Assembly: GCA_016869915.1 (NCBI GenBank)
Contig: VGDA01000281.1
Coordinates: 1 to 5,433, forward strand
Direction: 5' to 3'
Source of the DNA: Alphaproteobacteria bacterium
GTDB taxonomy: Bacteria; Pseudomonadota; Alphaproteobacteria; CACIAM-22H2
Length of the DNA stretch: 5,433 nucleotides
Shown here: piece after piece, positions 1 to 5,433 of the stretch
How positions within the stretch are numbered: position 1 is the stretch's first letter
Layout of the letters: each line of letters begins with the position of its first letter
Notes under the pieces: model-generated
Seen by the model: the letters and a program-made list of their open reading frames with translations, nothing else
Told to the model about the DNA's origin: nothing
Databases searched by the model: none
Made by a program: the position numbers and the translations under genes

Positions 1-104
1 CTCGCGCTCGCCGAGCGCGGCTTTTCGGCCTGGCGCGGAAAAACCGGCCCCCGGCCCCGCGACGCAGCAAGCCGTCCGCGCTAGCCTCCACCCCGTTTGC
101 ATCC

Positions 105-132
105 GCGACGCGCCGCCAGCGCGGCCTATCCT
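105..132 (+). promoter_or_regulatory. Putative sigma-70-type promoter for the DUF1640 gene, likely leaderless
   Basis: A TATCCT hexamer at 127-132 resembles a -10 box. Sixteen bases upstream, GCGACG at 105-110 keeps the GAC core of a -35 box. A -10 ending at 132 predicts transcription starting at about 139-140, which is the first base of the ATG at 140. The run of G at 134-138 is only one base from the ATG, too close for a normal Shine-Dalgarno site. Together these suggest a leaderless mRNA. The -35 match is weak and no start site has been mapped. Confidence 0.4.
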
Positions 133-139
133 CGGGGGC

Positions 140-496
140 ATGGCATCGGTGGCATTCGACACGCTCCGCTTCTCGCAGCGCCTCTCGGAGGCCGGGCTCG
201 GCCCCGCCCAGGCCGCCGGCGTCGCCGTCGCGACGGCGGAGGCGATCGGCGAGCTCGTCGGCCAGCTCGCCACGCGGCATGACCTCGCGCTGCTGCGCGC
301 GGAGATGCATGGCGAGATGGCGTCCCTGCGTGGCGAGCTGCGCGGGGAGATGGCATCCCTGCGCCACGACCTGGATGGTTTGCGCCGGGAGACGAAGGCC
401 GAGCTCGCGCGGCTCGATATGCGCATGACGATCAAGCTCGGCACGATGATGGCCGGCGCGGTGGCGCTCGCGGCCGCGCTCGCGCGGATGCTCTGA
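140..496 (+). CDS. DUF1640-like coiled-coil protein with C-terminal membrane anchor
   Basis: This gene encodes a small 118-residue protein. Residues 6-35 form an amphipathic helical head beginning FDTLRFSQRLSEAGL, followed by a QAAGVA segment. That matches the pattern of DUF1640 proteins, the bacterial relatives of mitochondrial MCUR1/CCDC90B. Residues 47-93 form a charged coiled coil in which GEMASLR occurs twice, at 58-64 and 69-75, 11 residues apart. Residues 97-117 are hydrophobic and Ala-rich and can form a single C-terminal membrane helix, so the order is head, stalk, anchor. The molecular role of bacterial members is not established. The frame stays open upstream to the window edge, but the ATG at 140 is preferred because the family signature starts just after it and a -10-like box sits at the right distance. 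It appears to be a single-gene unit, with GC-rich hairpins after its stop. Family assignment is by motif recognition only. Confidence 0.85.
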   Translation: MASVAFDTLRFSQRLSEAGLGPAQAAGVAVATAEAIGELVGQLATRHDLALLRAEMHGEMASLRGELRGEMASLRHDLDGLRRETKAELARLDMRMTIKLGTMMAGAVALAAALARML

Positions 497-502
497 GCCT
501 GC

Positions 503-527
503 GCCGCCCGCATGGCGGCTCGCCGCC
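503..527 (+). terminator. GC-rich overlapping inverted repeats, possible terminator
   Basis: Seven bases after the DUF1640 stop codon there are three linked arms: GCCGCC (503-508), GGCGGC (514-519) and GCCGCC (522-527). The middle arm can pair with either flanking arm, through a 5-nt or a 2-nt spacer, giving mutually exclusive hairpins. The position suits transcription termination, but no U-tract follows (the next bases are GAAACCGG), so this is not a canonical intrinsic terminator. Such repeats also arise easily by chance at this GC content. Confidence 0.25.
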
Positions 528-534
528 GAAACCG

Positions 535-564
535 GTGACGCCGCGACGTGCCTGCGGCTAGGCT
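535..564 (+). promoter_or_regulatory. Putative promoter of the alpha-hydroxy acid dehydrogenase gene
   Basis: GTGACG at 535-540 contains the TGAC core of a -35 element. After an 18-bp spacer, TAGGCT at 559-564 resembles a -10 box. Transcription would start near 571, giving a leader of about 27 nt. That leader contains an AGGA (581-584) and an AGGGG (586-590); the AGGGG ends 7 nt before the ATG at 598 and is a good ribosome binding site. This suggests the gene is transcribed separately from its upstream neighbour. No operator-like repeat for a lactate- or mandelate-type regulator is visible. Confidence 0.35.
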
Positions 565-597
565 CGCGATCCTCGGGACCAGGACAGGGGCGCCGCC

Positions 598-1785
598 ATG
601 CAGGATTTCAGGAAGATCCACAACGTCGAGGACCTGCGCGCCGCCGCCGCCGCCTACCTGCCGAAGCCGGTCTTCGACTTCATCGATGGCGGGGCGGAGG
701 ACGAGGTCGCGCTGCGCAACAACCGCTCGGTCTTCGAGCGCGTGCGCTTCCGCCCGCGCACCATGGCCGACGTGCAGGTCCGCAGCATCGAGACGACGCT
801 GCTCGGCAAGCCGGCCGGCGCGCCGATCGGCATCGCGCCCATGGGCGGCCTGTCGAGCTTCTCGCCCAACGCCGAGCTGGCGATGGCGCGCGCCTGCGCG
901 GCGGCGAACATCCCCTACGGGCTCAGCACCGCCGCCGGCATCTCGATGGAGGACCTGCGCGCGGCCGTGCCCGAGGCGCGGCTCTGGTTCCAGCTCTACG
1001 TCTTCCGCGACGACCGCATCAACGAGGCGCTGGTCAGCCGCGCGCAGGAAGCCGGCTACGAGGCCCTGCTCGTGACCACCGACACCCATGTCGCGCCGAA
1101 GCGCGAGCGCGACCGTCGCAACGGCTTCTCGCTCTCGCTGGACAAGACGCCGCGAAACATCATGCATGTCCTGTCGCGCCCGCGCTGGATCCGCGACGTG
1201 CTGGTGGGGGCCGGCCTGCCGACCATGCCGAACCTCGCGGTGCATGCGCCCGAGATCGTCGACAACCTCTCGGCCACGAAGTTCTTCTCCCAGAACCGCC
1301 GCTACGGCTTCGACTACGCGCATCTGCGCGTGATGCGCCGGATGTGGAAGGGCAAGCTCCTCGTTAAGGGCGTGATGCGCCCCGACGAGGCCATGCAGGT
1401 CCTCGAATGCGGCGCCGACGGAATCGTCATGTCCAACCATGGCGGCCGCAACCTCGAGAGCGCGGCCGCGCCGCTCGAGATGCTGCCGGAGGTCGTCGAC
1501 GCGGTGGGCAAGCGCATGCACGTGCTGCTCGACAGCGGCTTCCGCCGCGGCACCGACGTGGTGAAGGCGCTCGCGCTCGGCGCGGAGGGCGTGCTGATGG
1601 GCCGGCCCGCGGCCTTCGCGGTGGCGGCGGGAGGCGAGGCGGGCGTTTCGCACCTCGTCGCGCTGACCAGGGACGAGATCGACCGCACGCTGGGCTATCT
1701 CGGCTGCACCGCGATCGACCAGCTCGGCCGCGACCACGTCCTGGTCGACCGCGCCATGCCGGGGCGCAACGAGCCAGGGCTCTGA
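598..1785 (+). CDS. FMN-dependent alpha-hydroxy acid dehydrogenase/oxidase (LldD/MdlB/glycolate oxidase family)
   Basis: The 395-residue product has the family's usual length and fold. Such enzymes oxidise an L-2-hydroxy acid (lactate, mandelate or glycolate) to the 2-oxo acid using FMN. By alignment from memory to spinach glycolate oxidase, the FMN and catalytic residues are present: QLY (Q132, Y134), D162, R169, K257 in VKG, the catalytic base H281 and substrate Arg R284 in SNHGGR, the DSGFRRG phosphate loop (312-318) and GR (335-336). Two positions differ: the active-site Tyr24 equivalent is F28 (VFDFIDGGAED), and Thr78 is M82. G83 sits where (S)-mandelate dehydrogenase has Gly81 and glycolate oxidase has Ala79; in characterised members this correlates with dehydrogenase rather than oxidase behaviour. 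A112 replaces the pocket Trp108, giving a more open, MdlB-like pocket. Residues 178-240 correspond to the variable segment that binds the membrane in MdlB. The start is supported by an AGGGG ribosome binding site and by the family-typical N-terminus. The substrate cannot be assigned from sequence. Confidence 0.95.
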   Translation: MQDFRKIHNVEDLRAAAAAYLPKPVFDFIDGGAEDEVALRNNRSVFERVRFRPRTMADVQVRSIETTLLGKPAGAPIGIAPMGGLSSFSPNAELAMARACAAANIPYGLSTAAGISMEDLRAAVPEARLWFQLYVFRDDRINEALVSRAQEAGYEALLVTTDTHVAPKRERDRRNGFSLSLDKTPRNIMHVLSRPRWIRDVLVGAGLPTMPNLAVHAPEIVDNLSATKFFSQNRRYGFDYAHLRVMRRMWKGKLLVKGVMRPDEAMQVLECGADGIVMSNHGGRNLESAAAPLEMLPEVVDAVGKRMHVLLDSGFRRGTDVVKALALGAEGVLMGRPAAFAVAAGGEAGVSHLVALTRDEIDRTLGYLGCTAIDQLGRDHVLVDRAMPGRNEPGL

Positions 1786-1790
1786 GCCCT
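1776..1790. terminator. Perfect palindrome spanning the convergent gene ends, candidate bidirectional terminator
   Basis: AGGGCTC (1776-1782) and GAGCCCT (1784-1790) are exact reverse complements around one central base. In RNA this gives a 6-bp stem with a 3-nt loop. It contains the dehydrogenase stop (1783-1785) and reaches the first base of the tamB stop triplet (1790-1792). Being symmetric, it forms in transcripts from both directions, as a shared terminator would require. Neither side has a U-tract, so it may only assist termination or protect 3' ends. Confidence 0.35.
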
Positions 1791-3022
1791 CAGTAGTCGA
1801 CCTCCCAGGTCACGCCGACGCGCCCGGTCGCGGCTGCGCCGACATCCGTCTCGACGCGCAGGCGCGGCGCCACCTCGACCTGCACGGTGGCGTCGTAGCT
1901 GCCCGGCTCGCGGCCCGGTCGCACGCCGACATAGACCCCCGGCGCGAGGTTGCGGCCGGCCTCGACGCCCACGCCCTCGCCGTCGCGCGTCGAGGAGAGG
2001 CGCAGCTGGTCGAGGCCGAGCGTGCCGCGCACCTTGTCGATCGCGCCGCTGCCCGGGTCGCCCATGAAGAGGCTGGCGACGCCGCCGGCGATCCCCGCCA
2101 GCTCGTAGGGTGAGAGATCCGCCACCGAGCGCCCGAAGACCAGCCGCGCGAGGATCTCGTCGGGCGGCATCTCCGGCTCGGAGACGAGCTCGAGGCGCGG
2201 CGCCGAGGGCCGGCCGCCCACGCGCAGGACCGCCGTCACGCCGTTGGCCTCGCGTCGTGCCTCGAAGTCGAGCGAGGGGTCGGACGGCGCGGCGCCGTCG
2301 AAGGTCGCGACGCCGCGCGTGAACTCGAGGCGCTGGCCGACCAGCGTGAAGTCCCCGCGCCGCAGCGCGATCTCGCCCGCGACCTCGGGCGCCGCCGCGC
2401 TGCCGCGCAGCGCGAGCGCGCCGCCGGCGCGCGCGTCGACGCCGCGCCCGCGCAGGAAGACGCTGTCCGGCATCTCGACCAACACGTCGAGGCGCAGCAG
2501 AGCCGGCAGCGCGGGTCCCGTCGAGGCCACGGCGCGCGGGGCGCGGCGCGGCACGCGCCGCGGGCCCGTGCCCGTCTCGCGCACCTCGACGCGCGGCAGC
2601 GTCGCGGGGAGCGGCTCCGACAGGCGGAACTCGGCGCGTGGTATCGTGACGCGGCCGGAGAGCAGGAGCTGCTCGGGCAGGCGCCCGGCGAGGGCCAGCG
2701 TCGCCTCGCCGACGATGGTGGCGCTGCGCGACTGGACGAGCCGCGCCTTGCGCAGCGCGAGCGCCAGGTCGAAGGGCCCGGCGCGCGGGTCGAGCGGCGC
2801 GCGGCCCGAGAGCGTCGCCTCGCCCTCGCCGATGCGCGCGCGCAGCGCGATCGCCTCGATCATCGGCCCGTCGAGCCGCGCCTCGCCCGCGATGCGATCG
2901 ATCCGCAGGCCCTGCAGCGCATCCTCGAAGGAGCCGTCCGCGAGCGTGACGCGGCCCGAGGCGAGCGGCGTCGCCGGCGTGCCGCGCAGCATCGCGTCGA
3001 GCGACAGCCTGCCGCGCGCGCT
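1790..3022 (-). CDS. tamB: TamB C-terminal domain (fragment after the frameshift)
   Basis: 410 residues carry the most conserved part of TamB, the former DUF490 domain. Seen in order: ARGRLSLDAMLRGTP directly after the junction; a VFLRGRGVDA motif (near 2432-2461), matching the family's FVRGRGLDAE-type signature; a strand-rich block ending EFTRGVATFDG; then PPDEILARLVFGRSVADLSP (2108-2167), the hallmark motif; GTLGLDQLRL; and the terminal GVTWEVDY, ending in aromatic residues like other TamB proteins. In E. coli TamB the C-terminal domain is the part that contacts TamA at the outer membrane. A Pro/Arg-rich linker lies near 2510-2590. Gene callers may start this fragment at the ATG at 3079, but the roughly 19 codons this adds are out-of-frame reading of the upstream half, and no convincing ribosome binding site marks a separate gene. 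Confidence 0.85.
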   Translation of the reverse strand, partial: SARGRLSLDAMLRGTPATPLASGRVTLADGSFEDALQGLRIDRIAGEARLDGPMIEAIALRARIGEGEATLSGRAPLDPRAGPFDLALALRKARLVQSRSATIVGEATLALAGRLPEQLLLSGRVTIPRAEFRLSEPLPATLPRVEVRETGTGPRRVPRRAPRAVASTGPALPALLRLDVLVEMPDSVFLRGRGVDARAGGALALRGSAAAPEVAGEIALRRGDFTLVGQRLEFTRGVATFDGAAPSDPSLDFEARREANGVTAVLRVGGRPSAPRLELVSEPEMPPDEILARLVFGRSVADLSPYELAGIAGGVASLFMGDPGSGAIDKVRGTLGLDQLRLSSTRDGEGVGVEAGRNLAPGVYVGVRPGREPGSYDATVQVEVAPRLRVETDVGAAATGRVGVTWEVDY

Positions 3023-3026
3023 GCCC
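3012..3026 (-). other. tamB: Frameshift site in tamB
   Basis: On the coding strand, one frame ends in PLLSPAG and the next begins SARGRLSLDA, with the switch at a GGG followed by CAGCGCGCGCGG. Reaching the downstream frame needs either one base removed or two bases added. Adding one GC pair to the CG run (plus-strand 3013-3021) gives PLLSPAGQRARGRLSLDA. Removing one G gives PLLSPAGSARGRLSLDA. I favour the missing GC because, as I recall TamB proteins, this place usually reads like SGxRxxGxL. No recognised programmed-frameshift signal is visible. Confidence 0.75.
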
Positions 3027-5433
3027 GGCGGGCGAGAGGAGCGGGTCGGCGAGGGCGAGATCGGCAGTGCCGGCGACACGCAGCGCGAGCGCGCCAGCCG
3101 GATCGAGCTGCACCGTTCCGGTCGCGCGCAGCGAAGCGCCCGCCGGCGCGGCGCCGAGCGTCGCCTCGGCGTCGAGGCGCGCTTCGCCGCGGGCGATGTC
3201 CGCGTCGATGCGTAGCCGCGCCGGGGCGAGGCCGGCGGCCGGGCCCTCGCGCAACCTCATCCCGTCCGCACGCAGTCCGAGCCTCCCGGTCGGCGCGGAG
3301 ATGGGCCCGGAGAGGCGCAACTCGCCATCGAACGCGCCGTCCATGGCCAGGGCGGGATCGACGAGCGCGAGCAGCGCGAGCGGCACGCGCGCCGCGGCGA
3401 CGCGCAGCTCGCTCGCCGCGGCGCCGAGCCTGCCATCGGCGGAGATCGTGCCGCTGCCGGCCGCGACGCGCAGCCGCTCGATGGCGAGGCCGTCGCGCCA
3501 GGCCAGCCGCGCGGGCTCGCGCAGGCGGAACGCCTCGCCGCGTAGCACGAATTCCGCCGCCTGGATCGTCGCGTCGGGGACTGGCTGCGTCGAGAGGGCC
3601 GCCTGCAGGCTGGCGCGCGACGAGGGCGCGGCGATGGACAGCGTGGCGCGCGGCGCGGCGAGCGGACCCTGGGCCTGCAGCCTCAGCGTCGCGGCTTCGC
3701 CTGCGAGCGCGACGCCGCCGAGCTCCGCGCGAAGCTCGCGCAGCACGGCCGCGCCCGCCGCGTCGGCGAGGCTCGCCTGCAGGTCGAGCGTCGTCGCGCG
3801 CAGCCCCTCTAGCGCGAGGCCACGGCCGGAGAGGCCGAGCCTCGCATCGACATGGCCCGCGTCGCCGGGGCGGGCCTCGGCCTCGAGCCGCGCCTCGCCC
3901 GCAAGCGACAGGCCGAGAAGCCTGCCGAGCGGCGCGAGGTCGCGCGCGCGGGCGTCGAGCCGCGCCGCCTGCGGCGCCAGGTCCCGGCCGCGCGCCTCGC
4001 CGGTGGCGACGAGGCCGGGAAACTCGAGCGTCTCCAGCGCCAGGTGCCACGCGCCCTCGCCGTCGCGCGCACCGGCCAGCCTTGCGGCGACCGGCGCCTC
4101 GCCGACCCTTGCCTCGAGCGCGATCCTGCCCGAGGGCATCGCGGGCAAGCCACGCAGCGTCGCGCGCGCGCGCGGCGCGGAGAGCCGGAAGCCGTCGCGC
4201 CAAAACCCCTCGGAGGCGAGCGCGACGTCGAGCGCGATGTCGCCCGTGCTGCCTTCGATGCGCGCCTGCGCGCGCAGCGTGCCGGAGACGCCGGCGCCTA
4301 GCGACGCGACATCGGCAAGCCGCGCATCGATTCGCGCCTCGAGCGCGTCGCGGGCCAGGCGGCCCGATCCCTCGGCGCGCAGCGTGGCGCCCTCGACGAG
4401 GAGGCTGGCGACGCCGAGCGCGCCATCGCCGGGCAGCAGCATCGCCTCGGCGCGCGGCGTCGGGCCGAGGAGGGCGCCCGCGATCCCCGCCGCCTCGAAG
4501 CCCGAGAGCCTCGCCTCGACGGCGATCTCCGGAGCGTCGAGCCGCCCCGTGACATGGACCGAGGCCGCGAGCGTGCCGCGCGCGGCCATGTCCAGCGCGG
4601 CGAGCGGCTCGGCGACCTGCGCCATGTCGAGCTCCACGCGCGCATCGATGCCGCGCGCGCCGAGCGTCGCCTCGCCGCGCGCGGCCAGCAGCCGGTGCGA
4701 GACGCGCAGCGACTCGATCCGCGCGCCATCCGCGCCGAGCGCGACGCGCGCGGAGGCCTCGAGCGGCGAGGAGGCGAGCAGGCCCGTCGCGTCGCCCTCC
4801 AGCTCCGGCGCCTCGGCGCGTGCGCGCAGCTCGAGCGTCGTGGCGCCTTCGCGCGCCTCGCCCTCGGCGGAGGCCTCGAGCCGCGCCGTGGCGAGAGGCC
4901 CCGCGCGCAGCCCGAGCGCCTCGATCCGCGCGTGCAGCAGCGGCGCGCGCAGCGAACCCGAGAGGCGCGCCTCGACGCGCAGGTTGCGCCACGCGACATC
5001 CGCCGCCGGGGCCATGCCCGCCGTCGCGATCGTCGCCTCGGCCTCGCCGCGCAGCGCCTGCACGTCCAGCGTCCCGGCAAGCCGGGCGCGCGCCTCGCCG
5101 GCCTCGGCGTCCAGCGCGACGCGCAGCGCGGCAAGCGGCCCGCGCGCCGAGCCGCGCAGCTCCAGCGCGGGCACGCCCTCGATGCCGAGGCGCCGCGCCG
5201 CCCAGCCATCCGCCGCCTGGGCGATCGTCGCCCGGGCCTCGATGCCGGCCATGCCGTCGCGCAGCGAGAGGGAAAGCCGGTCCGCGGGACGGGCCTGGTC
5301 CTGCGCCTCGAGCTCGAGGCTGCGTTCGTCGCGCGTCCATGACCCGCGGCCGCGCAGCGCGAGCGCGGGTGCCTCCCCGGCGATGGCCTGCGCGACCTCG
5401 AGCCGCGCCACCGCGAGCAGCGCGACATCGATT
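3024..5433 (-). CDS. tamB: TamB N-terminal/central part, beta-repeat region (fragment before the frameshift)
   Basis: About 803 codons are read in one frame from the window edge; the first visible residues are IDVALLAVARLEVAQA. The sequence is the monotonous alternating beta-strand type seen in TamB/AsmA-like proteins, with small and aliphatic residues alternating with charged ones. Short motifs such as GEAR and GEAT recur many times, and there are no Cys-rich or catalytic motifs. The GTG at 5409-5411 is not the true start, because the frame and protein character continue past it and no signal anchor is seen. The recognisable protein ends at ALADPLLSPAG, with the Gly codon at 3024-3026. Read on without correction, this frame becomes Arg-rich and stops at a TAG at 1695-1697, antisense to the dehydrogenase gene. 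Those roughly 440 codons lack TamB character and are not real. Confidence 0.8.

Larger units (their letters stand above)
1790..5433 (-). pseudogene. tamB: tamB, translocation and assembly module / AsmA-like protein, 5'-partial and frameshifted as given
   Basis: This is one gene read leftwards from beyond position 5433 to a TGA at 1790-1792. TamB is anchored in the inner membrane and spans the periplasm as a long hydrophobic beta groove. It works with the outer-membrane Omp85 protein TamA, and AsmA-like proteins of this type are implicated in outer-membrane protein assembly and phospholipid transport. About 1213 residues are encoded here, near the full length of E. coli TamB (1259), yet the N-terminal membrane anchor is still missing, so the whole protein is probably longer. 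The coding signal changes frame near 3013-3026: the N-terminal part is in the frame of codons starting at 5411, 5408 and so on, and the C-terminal part is shifted by +1. Both parts are free of internal stops and look conserved, so a recent lesion or sequence error is likelier than an old pseudogene. tamA would be expected just beyond the right edge. Confidence 0.85.

Noticed and set aside
1..84. Open + strand frame ending at TAG (82-84), possibly the tail of an upstream gene (LALAERGFSAWRGKTG...).
   Set aside because: Only 27 codons with a Pro/Arg-rich end and no recognisable family. At this GC content any frame is open this long by chance, so it remains possible but unsupported.
1..102. Minus-strand frame starting at an ATG at 102 and running off the left edge.
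   Set aside because: No convincing ribosome binding site, unremarkable composition and no recognisable motif; too short to judge.
1695..3020. Continuation of the upstream tamB frame past the frameshift to the TAG at 1695-1697.
   Set aside because: The translation turns abruptly Arg-rich and loses strand patterning, while the TamB C-terminal domain lies in the other frame. It would be made only as a nonsense tail if the frameshift is real.
3012..3026. Programmed +1 ribosomal frameshifting in tamB.
   Set aside because: No known slippery codon pair, in-frame stop or stimulatory element is visible, and I know of no TamB made this way. A mutation or sequence error is simpler.
2244..3215. Long + strand open frame (323 codons) antisense to tamB.
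   Set aside because: Arg/Ser/Ala-rich translation with no domain, opposite a frame with clear TamB motifs. It is a by-product of few stop codons in GC-rich DNA.
2860..5340. 826-codon minus-strand open frame overlapping tamB in another frame.
   Set aside because: Extremely Arg/Ala/Gly-rich with no TamB pattern; a shadow of the real frame.
4554..5342. Long + strand open frame (262 codons) antisense to tamB.
   Set aside because: Composition is dominated by Arg, Ala and Gln in low-complexity repeats mirroring the tamB beta repeats; no independent evidence for a gene.
1790..5433. Novel large repeat protein or adhesin.
   Set aside because: The C-terminal PPDEILARLVFGR motif, RGRG motif and aromatic C-terminus identify it as ordinary TamB; the repetitiveness is normal for its beta-groove fold.

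Overview
The window is very GC-rich, with almost all third codon positions G or C, and is ordinary Gram-negative chromosomal sequence. A TamB-family envelope protein (a diderm trait), a DUF1640 coiled-coil protein typical of Alphaproteobacteria, and an FMN-dependent alpha-hydroxy acid dehydrogenase suggest a high-GC alphaproteobacterium, perhaps near Acetobacteraceae/Rhodospirillales. The lineage is inferred from protein character and base composition, not from a marker gene.

Layout, left to right. Positions 1-139 hold no gene I can support, but end in a plausible promoter directly in front of a small + strand gene (140-496) for a 118-residue DUF1640-like protein: an N-terminal helical head, a coiled-coil stalk with an 11-residue repeat, and a C-terminal membrane anchor. 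A 101-bp gap follows, with GC-rich inverted repeats and a likely promoter. Next is a + strand gene (598-1785) for a complete 395-residue FMN-dependent alpha-hydroxy acid dehydrogenase/oxidase of the LldD/MdlB/glycolate oxidase family. Its stop codon lies 4 bp from the stop codon of a convergent - strand gene. A perfect 15-bp palindrome (1776-1790) covers the first stop completely and reaches the last base of the second.

The remaining two thirds (1790-5433, - strand) is tamB, the inner-membrane-anchored, periplasm-spanning partner of TamA. Its 5' end lies beyond the right edge. The coding signal changes reading frame once, near 3013-3026: about 803 residues of AsmA/TamB-like beta repeats in one frame are followed by 410 residues with the hallmark TamB C-terminal domain in another. 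The junction is at a short CG dinucleotide run. Loss of one GC pair (or gain of one base) explains it, and both halves look otherwise intact, so the lesion is either recent or a sequence error.

The three genes do not form an obvious pathway. The two + strand genes appear to have their own promoters, and tamB comes from the opposite direction, probably downstream of tamA outside the window. I see no mobile element, CRISPR array, tRNA or rRNA, and no evidence of a novel multi-gene system. The points worth following up are the tamB frameshift, the active-site substitutions in the dehydrogenase, the palindrome across the convergent stop codons, and the likely leaderless DUF1640 gene.
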